DNA from: an uncultured Clostridium sp.
GTDB taxonomy: Bacteria > Bacillota_A > Clostridia > TANB77 > CAG-508
Direction: 5' to 3'
DNA: 34,058 nt
Assembly: GCA_905200315.1 (NCBI GenBank)
Contig: CAJKKA010000006.1
Coordinates: 1-34,058, forward strand
A program made the position numbers and the translations under genes. How positions within the stretch are numbered: position 1 is the stretch's first letter; each line of letters begins with the position of its first letter. This document shows positions 1 to 9,257 of this stretch, one piece after another. The notes under the pieces are model-generated. The model made no database searches and was not told the DNA's origin. It was given only the letters and a program-made list of their open reading frames with translations.

Positions 1-3000
1 ATATTCCACTATTACCTTTTTCTTCTCCTGTTTCTTCATCTATTCTTGTTACTTTAAATTCTATATTTTTCATTGGTAATTGGGTGTCTTTGTCTATTTT
101 ATATAAGTTCCAATCATAGTCGTATTCGCCTTTTTCATTTTGTATTATAATTTTTCCTATTCCATCTTCTAATTGTAAATCTTTTACAGCATCATTTTCT
201 TCTAACAATTTAATGTTTTCTATTGCTCCATTATTTCCAACTGTTACTTCTATTTTTATATCTTTCATTTTCTTGTATCCTGTAACAGCGCTTTCTGATA
301 TTTTGTATACATATGTGTTTCCTGCCTGTAAATTTTTTATTTTTAATGTGCTATTTCCTGATTCATTTGTAACAATTTTTGTTTGAGTTTCTTTCTCTTC
401 TCCAGTTTCTTTATCTATTTCTGTTACAACAAATTCTACATTGCTCATTGGATTTTCTGTTTCTTTATCTATTTTATTTAGTTCCATATAAAAATCTACA
501 TTTGGCTTTACTGGAGTCTCTTTTTTCTTATTTCCTATATAAATATCTATTGTATTTTCAGAAATAGTTATATCACTTGTATTAATATCAGAACTTTTTA
601 TTGTTATTGCTCCTGTTTTTTCATCTTTATTAAATACTATTATTTTTTCGCTATCATCTAAAACATATCCTAATGGTGCTAAGATTTCTTTTATTGTAAA
701 TTTATTTTCTCCATTTACTAATGGTATTTCTAAACTTGCTTGTCCATTATTTAATGTTTCTACTTTAGCTGTTATTCCTCCATTTTCTCCAAAATTATCT
801 TTAAATGTGAACTGTGCGCCACTTAAAAGTACCTTGGTATCTGTGTCTATTTTATGAAGATTAAGAGTGAATTTATTTTCATCTTTTATAGAGTTTTCTA
901 TTATTAGCTTTAATTGTAAAATATATTCTTTTTCTGTTGCAGTTTGTGTATATGATATTCCTGTTACAACATTTTCTCCTCCATCTTGAAGAACTTCTTT
1001 TACTTGTAATGCTCCATCTTCTTCAATGTATACTATTTTGAATTTTATTGTTTCTCCATCTTGTAATGTAGGTAAATTATATCCTTCAACTGTGGATATC
1101 TCTGTTAAAGTAAAGTCGTATTCCCCAGGTTTTTCCACTTTAAATCCTTCTAATAAAACTTGTCCAGATTCATCTGTTGTTACTTCATATTCTTTTCCTG
1201 TTGTTTCATCTTTTAACTTTAATTTAACTCCTTCTAGTCTTATGGCGTTATTGTTATTATCTACTTTTACTAATTGGAAATTTATATTTGCTCCTTTTAG
1301 TTCATTTTCAACATTTATTTCAATTTCTCCTGTTGATGTTATGCTTGCTTTAAGTCCTTTTGTTGTTTTATTTTCGTCAATTTCAAATACTCCATTGCTA
1401 TCTTTTGTTAAAACTATTTTTTTGCTTTCAGTATCTAATACATATTTTTTATCTACCTGTGTTTGTTCTAAATTAATTGTTACTTCATTTCCAGAAGCTT
1501 GTGTTATTTTAAATGTTCCATCTGTTCCTGTTATTTTTTCCGCTTCTGAAGAGTCACTATTATTTACAATTGATGTTATTTTAAATCTAGAGTCTGGTAT
1601 TTTAATATCGAAATTATCTTTTTGTGTATTAATTACTTTTAAATTATATGTAGTTTTTGGTTCTAGCTTAATTTCTACAATTGCTTTATATGTAGTTGTA
1701 TCACTTTCATTTTCTACTTCATATTTTACTTCAATTTCATTAACATTTATTGTTTCTTTTGCTTTTTCAATATTTATAATGTTTCCATCTTCGTTATACT
1801 CTATTTGATAATCTATTTGATTGTTATATGTGTAATATGTATCTGGAGTTCCTGCAACAACAGTATTATATTCATAACTTCCTGTTCCTGGAACATTTAG
1901 ATTTTCTATATATGCAATACCACTTTGGTTAGTTACTATATCTGTTGTAGAAGTTGAATTTGGTTGGTTAGTTTTTAAACTTACATCTTTTATTCCTATT
2001 TCATTATCATTAATGTCTACAACTTTATATTCTATTAAGTTTTTCTTTTTTGTAGGTTGATTTTGTAATATAGCAATTACTGTATTTGTTATTTTATCTA
2101 TTGAAACTATTATATCTTCTGAAGTTTTCTCTTCTACTATGCTTAATTCCCCTTTGTCTGTTTTATTTATTACAACTATTTTTTCACCTTCAAATTTCTT
2201 ATACCCAATTGCATTTTCTAATTCATTTATTTTTATTACAATTTCTCCGTTTCCTGGAATTTTTGTTACATCTATATTACCATTTTCATCTGTATAATCT
2301 GTAACATCTAATTTTTCTCCATTTATAGAATTTATTGTAATATTGTATTTTGAACCTTCAACTCCTTTATTTTCATATCTTTCAATTAATCTAAAGTTGA
2401 ATAAAGAACCTATTGGGTCATTTGCAATTTTTAAGTTTACACTATTATCTTTAGTTACTACTTTATTTAAAGGATTATCATTTCCTATTCTTGCAGATAT
2501 AACTGTTTCATCATTCATTTTTACATATACTGGTATTGGATCTTTTTGTGCTACATATCCTGATGGTGCTGAATTTTCTACTAAGTAATATAAATATTCT
2601 TTTTCTTCACCATAAACATCTGCTGAAAATTCTGTTTTACCTTCTTCATTTGTAGTTTCTTGCTCAGTATGTTTTCCATCTGGTTGTGTTAGGGTAAATG
2701 TTGCTCCTTGTAGATTTATTTTGTCACTACTTGAACTTATTTTATTTAAATCCATCTTTATTGTTTTTTGCACAAATGGTATATCTACATTAACATTATA
2801 AGTAAAGTCACTTACGTTATGCGGATCTCTAATTGCCTCTGTGCTTGCTTTAACGTTTGAAGATGTTTTAACTTGATCTACTGTTATTGTTTGGTCTGGA
2901 TGCTGGTCTCTATTTACAACTACAGTAATATCTTGCATTTCTTTAAATTGTTTTGGTGTATTTAAACATTTTATTTCAAATGTTATTTCTCCTGTAACTC

Positions 3001-6000
3001 TAAAATAGTCTTCATCTGCTATATTTATATTTCCATTTGAATCTGTTGTTTTTGTATCATTATATATAATTTCTCCATTTGAATTTTTTGCTATTATTTT
3101 AAACTTCAAATCTGATAATTTATCATTTGTGTATTTTCCACTATATGCATTCATATTTAATACAAATTGTTTTTTTACATTTGTAAGTTCTAATTCAATA
3201 TTTTCAGAATCTTGATTTAATATATTAAATTTATGATATTTTAAATCTGGATAATCTATTGTGTATGTATGTTTTTCTTCGTTATTCCAATATACTTTAA
3301 ACCATCTTGAACTTTTAATTTCTGCATTTGTAATATTTCCTTCTTCATCAAATGTAATATTTAACACATGATTATTCAAGTAATTTTTATATCCATTTGG
3401 AATTCCTCTTCCTATAGGTTGATTATAATAGTAATATCCTTCATCTAAATCGTATTCGTATTCACCTTCGCCTGAAACATAACCAGAAATTACATATTTA
3501 TTATCATTAACAGTTTCTCCTTGTAGTCTTCTACTCCATTTACTTTCATTGTAAATAATTGTAGCTCCACCAATTAAGTTTTTATTATCATAATCTATTT
3601 TATTTAATGTAACTGTAAATTTCTTTGGTGGTAAATAAATTTCTGTAGATATTTGTCTTATATTATTATTTATACTTGTATTGTTATCTACATTTGTGAT
3701 TTCATTTGTTGCATCATCAATATGAATATTAATTGTTTTGCTATCTCCCAAGTAAAATGCTGCCGGTCTTGGCTCTTCTTGTGTTATTTCATAACTAAAG
3801 TCTCCACTACCTTCTAGGTCTGTAAATAGTACTGTTCCATCTGCCTGAGTTATACCTGTTTTTTCCATAATAGGCTCACCGTTTTCATCTGTTCCTAGAG
3901 ATACTTGGTTTCCACTTGAATCTTTTCTTATTATTTTTACATGAACACCTTCTGCTTTTGCTTGATGATATTCTTCGTTCATTGCAGTTATTCTTAATGA
4001 ATGTACTTTCTTTTCGTTAGATATTTGTACTGGTATTACATTTTGCTTATTAATTTCTCCAATATGTACATATTCATTGTCTTTTTCTTGTTCAACTTTT
4101 GTTACCACACCATCTGAGTTAAATGTTATTAATAAACTGGTTTCCTTAGAAAGTGCTATATATCCATAAGGAACTTCTTTTTCTTCTAATATATATTTAT
4201 ACGTTCCTTCTCCTGCAACCTCTCCTGTAAATACTACTTCTTCATTATTTTTTGTTATTTGTGTGTATTCGTTTCTTGCATATCCATTTTCAAAACTTGG
4301 TTGATGTAATATAAATTTTGCGTTTTTAACTTTTATATTATTATCCAACTTATCTACTTTATTTAGATTAATATTAAATGTTTGAGGCTCAATGTATAGT
4401 GTTACTTTAATTATTTTATTTGAATCATCTATTTGTACATTTTGCGCATTTTCTCTTAATGTTATTTTAGTTGTATCCCAATTTTTATTTATTTTTATTG
4501 TTTGAGCGTCGCCTTTTTCATATCCAGTTGGTACACTAATTTGTTCTAATGTGTAATCTACATCTCCTCTTTGTATTAAATCATCAGATTCTATAAATCC
4601 TTTTTCATCTGTTGTTTCTTCTGCACTATATATTTCACTGTTATTTGCTTTTCCTGTTATATTTATTTTTACATTTTTAACAGGTACATTTTTGTATTTT
4701 GAATCTACTGCATTTATTTGTATTTTATATGGCATTTGTTCATTAGTAACTGTTAATGGAATTGTATTTTTAGTACTTGTTCCTAATGTTAGTACTTTGC
4801 TATTTTCTACGGTTGTTTCATCTGTTCCTTTTTCTACATTTGTTATATTTCCATCTTTATCAAATGTAATTTTTAATGTTGTATTAATGTTATGATTTAT
4901 ATATCCACTTTGACTTGCTTCTTGAACTTTATATTCATATGTTCCTTCTCCTGCAACTTCTGGACAAATTACTAATTTTTCTCCTTTTACTGTTGTTCCT
5001 GTTACTTTTTCCCTTTTATAAATTTTTATATCTGGTTGTTCAACAATAAATGTTGCATTTTCTATTAATGTATTACCATATAATTTTTCGTATTTAGTAA
5101 TTTCTAAATTATATGTTTGAACATCTACATATATTTTACTATCTATTATTTTATTATCATCGTTTATTTGTGTATCTGAATCTTGCTTTGTTAAACTTAA
5201 TTTTGTTGTTAAAACATCTCTATGTAAGCTTATTGTTTTTGTTGCACCTGCTAAATAGCCTGCTTTTCCTTTTATTACTGTTAGTTCGAATGTAAAATCA
5301 CCTGTTTGTGAAATACCAGATAATTGTATTTCTCCATTTTCGTTTGTAATTAAGTTCTTATTATAAAATTCTTTTCCAGTAGAATCTTTTCCTACCACTT
5401 GTATTGTTATTCCATCTACTCCAATTCTATATCCTGCATATTTTTTATTTAATGCTTGAATTTTTAGAATTGCACCTTTTTGTTTATTTGCAATAGTTAA
5501 ATTTAATTTATTATCTTCTATTTGGCTTTCTTTTAAATAATTTTCTTGCTCTATTGTTAAATCGTCCTTACTTTCTGTTACTTCTCCTTTAACAATAGCT
5601 TTTGAATTTTCTTCTATATTATTTATTGAATTTAAGCTTCCATCATCATTGAATGTTAAATTAAAGTTTAATGAAAATTCTGTATTTTCATAACCTTGTG
5701 GTACTTTTGTTTCGGTTAATGTATATTCAAATGTTCTTTGTTCTATTTCATTTATAATTGGATTTTCTAATTGCATTTCTAATACTTCATTATCTACTGT
5801 TTTTTCTATAACATTATTTCTTTGTATTGTTTGTTCTGTACCATCTTCGTTAGTATATGTTAGATCTGGTTGTTTAGCAGTAAACTCTGCATTTCCAATT
5901 AATGTATTTGAAAGGCCTACATCTTTTTTGTTTATCTTCACTGTAAATACATCTGGTTCTACATATACAGTAGCTTTTATTATTTTATTTATATTATCTA

Positions 6001-8881
6001 TCTCAACAGATAAGTTTTCATTTTTATTTTCTAATAGTGTTAAATTTTCTGTTTGTAGATTTTTATTTACTTTTATTGTTTTACTTTCTGGTGTTTTGTA
6101 GCCTTGTGGTACTTGTATTCCTGTAATTGTATATTTTAAGTCTCCAGATCTTTTTATTATGTCAGATACTGCTTTTCCTTCTTGATTTGTTTCTAATATT
6201 CCACTTCTATAAAATTCTGTTTCATCCAAATCTGTATTACCTGTTATTTGGAATGTAGCACCTTTTACAGGAACTTGTTTGTAATTTTTATGTTTTGCAT
6301 AAATTTCTATTGTGTACTCTTGTTGCTCATTTAATAGGTTCATTTCTGCTTTTTTGTTTTCTGTTTTTACATTTTCTATATAATCTGAATTTTCACTTAT
6401 ATTTGTTATATTACCATGTTCATCAAATGTAATAGTTACAGGAATGTCTCCATTTATTTGTTTGTATCCATTTGCCTTTTTAGTTTCTGTTAAATAATAT
6501 GTTGCTTGTCCTCCATCTGCATTGCATACTACATTTGCATTGTAATTTATTATTCCGTCGCTACCAGTTGTTTGAGTTAGTATATCTCGTATACCTGGTT
6601 GTGTTAATTTTAGTTCAACTCCCTCTACAGGAATATTTTCATCTAAATCTTTTTTGTTTATTTTAAAATTGAATTTCTTTGGTTGTAATGGTATTGTTGC
6701 TGTTACTACTTTTTTATCGTTGTCTAATTCTATACCATCGTCTTTAGTTACCATAGTTAATTCATTTGTTTCAAAATCTCTATTTAATGTATATGTATAG
6801 TCCTCTGCATTTTCATATGCTGCATGTTCTTTCTTTTGTTTTATTACATATTTCACTTCTCCAGATTTATTTATTTCTATTGATAAATTCCCCTTTGAAT
6901 CTGTTGTGCCACTTTCATATAAAACTTGTGAGTTATTTTTATCATAACCATATACTTCAAATTCTGCTCCTACAACAGGAATTTTATTATATTCTTTATC
7001 TATAGCGTTTATGTTTAATGTATAAAATTTCATTTTGTTTGTTAAATCTAGATTAATTATGTCGTTTTCTACAGATTTTATTTTTGCATTTGAGCTATTT
7101 CCAGCTATATATACATTTCCAATCTCTCCATCTGGTGTAAAGTGTATCTTTACTACTGTTTGAGTGTTTTGCTCTATATATCCTGTTGGTACTGTTTCTT
7201 CGTTTAGTACATATGTATAATAATATGTATACCATCTGCCATCTGAACCTTTAGTTGATTGTAAAACTCCTGCTACTTCTGCAGATAATTTTAGATTTCC
7301 AGAAGCATTTGTTGTTCCAGAAACTTTTGAGTTTGCAGGAATATCTTTTGTTTGTGGTTGAGAAAGTACATATTTTGCCCCTTGCAAAGTTGCTCCAGAT
7401 TTTTCATCTATTTTATTTATATTAAATACTATTACTTTTGGTGCTATAGTAAATTTTGCTTTTATTATTTTATTGTAATTATCTACTTCTACACTTTCTC
7501 CATCTTTTGCCTCTAAACTTGAAGTTGTTACTGTAATAATTCCTGAGGTTAAATCTTTATTAATACTTAAGTTTTCATTATCTTTATCTTCATATGGTCC
7601 TGGTGTTGAATTAAATTGTACTTCAAAAGAGCTTTTTGGTACATATGTTAATGTATCTATAGTAATTTTTCCGTTTGAATCTGTTCTTAAATTTTCGAAA
7701 GTTTGTATTATGTCTCCAGTTTCATTTTTTTGTACAACTGTACAATTTACATCACTAACTAAAATTTCTTGAAATTCTTTATTTATAGTTGTTATCTCTA
7801 GTGTATATCTTTCTAAAAAGCTTATACTTGGTGATTTTTCATTATTTGTTAATGTTTTACTTTCTTGTCTTTTATCGTCATAATTTATAGTTGCACTATT
7901 TATAATTTTCACTGTTTGGTTTATATATGTTCTATCTATTTCATTATTCAATGTGAATTTAATTCTAAAACTTACTTTATTAGTTGTAATTTGAGGAATT
8001 GTTAATTTATATCCTTGTTTACTACCTATAAATGCTGCTGTTCCTAAATTAGGTTGTGAGCTTATTTCCATGTTAAATAGTTCTTTTGCTTGTTCTGTAA
8101 ATAAACCATCTACTACAACATTATTTATTTCTTTTTTTACTGTTGAATATATGTATTCTGAAATTTGAGTATTTAATTGGTCAAAATTGTAATTACTGCT
8201 ATCTTCTATTTGATACACTTTTGTATTTTTTGTAGCCTTATATTCTGTTTGTTTGTTTGCATTTTCTCCTATTATTACTGCTGTCATATACAAGTTTTGG
8301 TCATCTTGTATTTCTTTTATGATATCTGCTGATTTTTGATTTTCCTCTGTATCTGTAAATACAACTATGTGCTTATTTTTTGCTTTTCCAGTAAAGCTAT
8401 TTTTAGCATATTCAAGGGCTGTTGTTGCAGTTATTCCATTATAAGTTGTTATATTATTTATAGCTTGAATTATATCTTCTTTGCTTCCAGTCATTGCAGT
8501 AATTGTTCCATTGTAATCTTGTAATGACATATATGCATCTGGAATTTTTGTATATATTTTATTTACAGTTTCTATCATTTTAGCTTTATATGTATTTATT
8601 TTACTTTCACTCCACATAGAAAATGAATTATCTAATACTAAAGCTACTTCTGTTCCTTGGTCTTGTAAATTCTCTACTTCTACGTTTAAAATAAAACTTT
8701 TGTCTTCCACGTTAGTAATAGTGTGAGCAACACGAATAGAACTATCTTCGATAGTTTCATTTTTTCCATCATTAGCTATTTGCAACACTGCTCTTGTTGT
8801 TACTTCACCAAAAGTTGCTTTAGTTAATGCTATAAAAATTAATAAAGTTGCTAATACCATAACTGGCAATTTTCTTTTCAT
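1..8881 (-). CDS. Giant secreted adhesin: signal peptide, VWA domain, many Cna_B/SpaA repeats (C-terminus beyond left edge)
   Basis: I translated this frame by hand from the ATG at 8881 to the left edge. It stays open for about 2960 codons, so the C-terminus and any anchor lie outside the window. Residues 1-25 form a signal peptide (K-R-K then a hydrophobic run). A von Willebrand A domain spans about residues 77-260 with a complete MIDAS: DNSFS at 84-88, a GITATT loop and VFTDTEEN. About two dozen prealbumin-like Cna_B/SpaA units follow, alternating in two flavours. Typical signatures are 'F-x-I-N-K-x-D', 'G-A-x-F-x-V', 'T-D-x-x-G' and 'Y-x-L-x-E-x-x-x-P-x-G-Y'. Such units often carry Lys-Asn isopeptide bonds, but I cannot assign the bonding residues. 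VWA plus Cna_B resembles pilus-tip adhesins, so a role in host or matrix binding is inferred. AAGGAG at 8889-8894, 7 nt before the ATG, supports the start. It probably has its own promoter. Confidence 0.9.
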   Translation of the reverse strand, partial: MKRKLPVMVLATLLIFIALTKATFGEVTTRAVLQIANDGKNETIEDSSIRVAHTITNVEDKSFILNVEVENLQDQGTEVALVLDNSFSMWSESKINTYKAKMIETVNKIYTKIPDAYMSLQDYNGTITAMTGSKEDIIQAINNITTYNGITATTALEYAKNSFTGKAKNKHIVVFTDTEENQKSADIIKEIQDDQNLYMTAVIIGENANKQTEYKATKNTKVYQIEDSSNYNFDQLNTQISEYIYSTVKKEINNVVVDGLFTEQAKELFNMEISSQPNLGTAAFIGSKQGYKLTIPQITTNKVSFRIKFTLNNEIDRTYINQTVKIINSATINYDDKRQESKTLTNNEKSPSISFLERYTLEITTINKEFQEILVSDVNCTVVQKNETGDIIQTFENLRTDSNGKITIDTLTYVPKSSFEVQFNSTPGPYEDKDNENLSINKDLTSGIITVTTSSLEAKDGESVEVDNYNKIIKAKFTIAPKVIVFNINKIDEKSGATLQGAKYVLSQPQTKDIPANSKVSGTTNASGNLKLSAEVAGVLQSTKGSDGRWYTYYYTYVLNEETVPTGYIEQNTQTVVKIHFTPDGEIGNVYIAGNSSNAKIKSVENDIINLDLTNKMKFYTLNINAIDKEYNKIPVVGAEFEVYGYDKNNSQVLYESGTTDSKGNLSIEINKSGEVKYVIKQKKEHAAYENAEDYTYTLNRDFETNELTMVTKDDGIELDNDKKVVTATIPLQPKKFNFKINKKDLDENIPVEGVELKLTQPGIRDILTQTTGSDGIINYNANVVCNADGGQATYYLTETKKANGYKQINGDIPVTITFDEHGNITNISENSDYIENVKTENKKAEMNLLNEQQEYTIEIYAKHKNYKQVPVKGATFQITGNTDLDETEFYRSGILETNQEGKAVSDIIKRSGDLKYTITGIQVPQGYKTPESKTIKVNKNLQTENLTLLENKNENLSVEIDNINKIIKATVYVEPDVFTVKINKKDVGLSNTLIGNAEFTAKQPDLTYTNEDGTEQTIQRNNVIEKTVDNEVLEMQLENPIINEIEQRTFEYTLTETKVPQGYENTEFSLNFNLTFNDDGSLNSINNIEENSKAIVKGEVTESKDDLTIEQENYLKESQIEDNKLNLTIANKQKGAILKIQALNKKYAGYRIGVDGITIQVVGKDSTGKEFYNKNLITNENGEIQLSGISQTGDFTFELTVIKGKAGYLAGATKTISLHRDVLTTKLSLTKQDSDTQINDDNKIIDSKIYVDVQTYNLEITKYEKLYGNTLIENATFIVEQPDIKIYKREKVTGTTVKGEKLVICPEVAGEGTYEYKVQEASQSGYINHNINTTLKITFDKDGNITNVEKGTDETTVENSKVLTLGTSTKNTIPLTVTNEQMPYKIQINAVDSKYKNVPVKNVKINITGKANNSEIYSAEETTDEKGFIESDDLIQRGDVDYTLEQISVPTGYEKGDAQTIKINKNWDTTKITLRENAQNVQIDDSNKIIKVTLYIEPQTFNINLNKVDKLDNNIKVKNAKFILHQPSFENGYARNEYTQITKNNEEVVFTGEVAGEGTYKYILEEKEVPYGYIALSKETSLLITFNSDGVVTKVEQEKDNEYVHIGEINKQNVIPVQISNEKKVHSLRITAMNEEYHQAKAEGVHVKIIRKDSSGNQVSLGTDENGEPIMEKTGITQADGTVLFTDLEGSGDFSYEITQEEPRPAAFYLGDSKTINIHIDDATNEITNVDNNTSINNNIRQISTEIYLPPKKFTVTLNKIDYDNKNLIGGATIIYNESKWSRRLQGETVNDNKYVISGYVSGEGEYEYDLDEGYYYYNQPIGRGIPNGYKNYLNNHVLNITFDEEGNITNAEIKSSRWFKVYWNNEEKHTYTIDYPDLKYHKFNILNQDSENIELELTNVKKQFVLNMNAYSGKYTNDKLSDLKFKIIAKNSNGEIIYNDTKTTDSNGNINIADEDYFRVTGEITFEIKCLNTPKQFKEMQDITVVVNRDQHPDQTITVDQVKTSSNVKASTEAIRDPHNVSDFTYNVNVDIPFVQKTIKMDLNKISSSSDKINLQGATFTLTQPDGKHTEQETTNEEGKTEFSADVYGEEKEYLYYLVENSAPSGYVAQKDPIPVYVKMNDETVISARIGNDNPLNKVVTKDNSVNLKIANDPIGSLFNFRLIERYENKGVEGSKYNITINSINGEKLDVTDYTDENGNIDVTKIPGNGEIVIKINELENAIGYKKFEGEKIVVINKTDKGELSIVEEKTSEDIIVSIDKITNTVIAILQNQPTKKKNLIEYKVVDINDNEIGIKDVSLKTNQPNSTSTTDIVTNQSGIAYIENLNVPGTGSYEYNTVVAGTPDTYYTYNNQIDYQIEYNEDGNIINIEKAKETINVNEIEVKYEVENESDTTTYKAIVEIKLEPKTTYNLKVINTQKDNFDIKIPDSRFKITSIVNNSDSSEAEKITGTDGTFKITQASGNEVTINLEQTQVDKKYVLDTESKKIVLTKDSNGVFEIDENKTTKGLKASITSTGEIEINVENELKGANINFQLVKVDNNNNAIRLEGVKLKLKDETTGKEYEVTTDESGQVLLEGFKVEKPGEYDFTLTEISTVEGYNLPTLQDGETIKFKIVYIEEDGALQVKEVLQDGGENVVTGISYTQTATEKEYILQLKLIIENSIKDENKFTLNLHKIDTDTKVLLSGAQFTFKDNFGENGGITAKVETLNNGQASLEIPLVNGENKFTIKEILAPLGYVLDDSEKIIVFNKDEKTGAITIKSSDINTSDITISENTIDIYIGNKKKETPVKPNVDFYMELNKIDKETENPMSNVEFVVTEIDKETGEEKETQTKIVTNESGNSTLKIKNLQAGNTYVYKISESAVTGYKKMKDIKIEVTVGNNGAIENIKLLEENDAVKDLQLEDGIGKIIIQNEKGEYDYDWNLYKIDKDTQLPMKNIEFKVTRIDEETGEEKGNSGI

Positions 8882-8915
8882 TCGTATGCTCCTTAATCCT
8901 ATTTTTCTTCTTATA

Positions 8916-8945
8916 ATATTAGCATTTTTATTATTTACAGTTCAA
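8916..8945 (-). promoter_or_regulatory. Candidate promoter for the VWA adhesin
   Basis: On the minus strand there is TTGAAC (8940-8945), an 18-bp spacer, then TAATAT (8916-8921) preceded by TGC, which makes an extended -10. The start of transcription would fall near 8909, leaving a leader of about 28 nt that contains the AAGGAG site. This is a consensus match by eye only. Confidence 0.45.
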
Positions 8946-8974
8946 TATAGCTTTTTTTAATTTATATATAGCAG

Positions 8975-9001
8975 AATAGAACTCCTTACGGGAGTTCTAT
9001 T
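8975..9001. repeat. Perfect 11-bp inverted repeat, possible terminator
   Basis: The arms are 8975-8985 and 8991-9001 and match perfectly, around the loop TTACG. It lies upstream of the adhesin promoter and about 260 bp downstream of the Rpn gene. It could stop minus-strand read-through, but on that strand no T-run follows the stem. The T-rich tract is on the plus-strand side. Its function is therefore uncertain. Confidence 0.4.
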
Positions 9002-9097
9002 TATATTATTATTACTATAAAATTTAAGTTTATATTACTTTTTTGTTATTTTTATGACAAAAAACATTGTTTTTCTTAGGGAATAGCCTATTTAAAG

Positions 9098-9118
9098 TAG
9101 GGACGACCATTGGTCGCC
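9098..9118. repeat. REP-like palindrome with GTAGGG tail (inverted orientation)
   Basis: GTAGGG is followed by CGACCA-T-TGGTCG, which has 6-bp perfect arms. The same GACC...GGTC core recurs at 10607-10625 and 24457-24475. Here the conserved GTAGGG tail lies on the left, so this copy is in the opposite orientation to the others. It is GC-rich against a very AT-rich background. Confidence 0.65.
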
Positions 9119-9135
9119 TTTTATATTTTTTCTTT

Positions 9136-9160
9136 GTGGCAGTCAATGACCGCCCCTACA
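9136..9160. repeat. REP-like palindrome with CCCCTACA tail
   Basis: GGCAGTCA-A-TGACCGCC is an 8-bp stem with one mismatch, followed directly by CCCTACA. The core differs from its neighbours but the tail is the same. Confidence 0.6.
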
Positions 9161-9172
9161 TTTTTTATTGTT

Positions 9173-9225
9173 GAGCACGGAGCACCGTGCCCCAACAATT
9201 GAATATTTTTACATTGGTATTTGTG
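9173..9225. repeat. Left copy of a ~52-bp direct repeat flanking the Rpn gene
   Basis: It contains the palindrome GCACGG-AGCA-CCGTGC (9175-9190), then CCCAACAATTGAATATTTTT and an ACATTGGTATTTGT tail. It aligns with 10542-10595 in the same orientation with about seven mismatches and one single-base gap. The two copies bracket the Rpn coding region. Confidence 0.65.
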
Positions 9226-9256
9226 TCAACTGGGGACTGTCCCTATTGACACAAAT
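9219..9256. repeat. 38-bp nested palindrome at the 3' end of the Rpn gene
   Basis: The outer arms 9219-9229 and 9246-9256 are perfect 11-bp inverted repeats ending in TTGTGTCAA/TTGACACAA. Inside them is GGGAC-T-GTCCC. It ends 2 bp before the Rpn stop codon, so RNA from that gene would fold into a strong hairpin just past the stop. It may act as a terminator or RNA stabiliser, or be a dispersed mobile repeat. Confidence 0.6.
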
Positions 9257-9257
9257 T

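Larger units (their letters stand above)
8882..9257. other. Intergenic region between Rpn gene and VWA adhesin
   Basis: This 376-bp stretch holds the adhesin's ribosome site and promoter, an 11-bp hairpin and four GC-rich palindromes. I see no coding sequence or structured RNA of known type. Confidence 0.7.

Noticed and set aside
1026..1808. A 260-codon plus-strand open frame
   Set aside because: It is antisense to the VWA adhesin, has a Ser/Phe/Leu-rich sequence typical of antisense frames in A-rich genes, and lacks a ribosome site. The same reasoning removes the other plus-strand frames, including 17259-17900 and 20136-20843.
8975..9001. Calling the 11-bp hairpin a definite terminator
   Set aside because: On the minus strand, where the genes lie, the stem is not followed by a U-run, so it is listed only as an inverted repeat.
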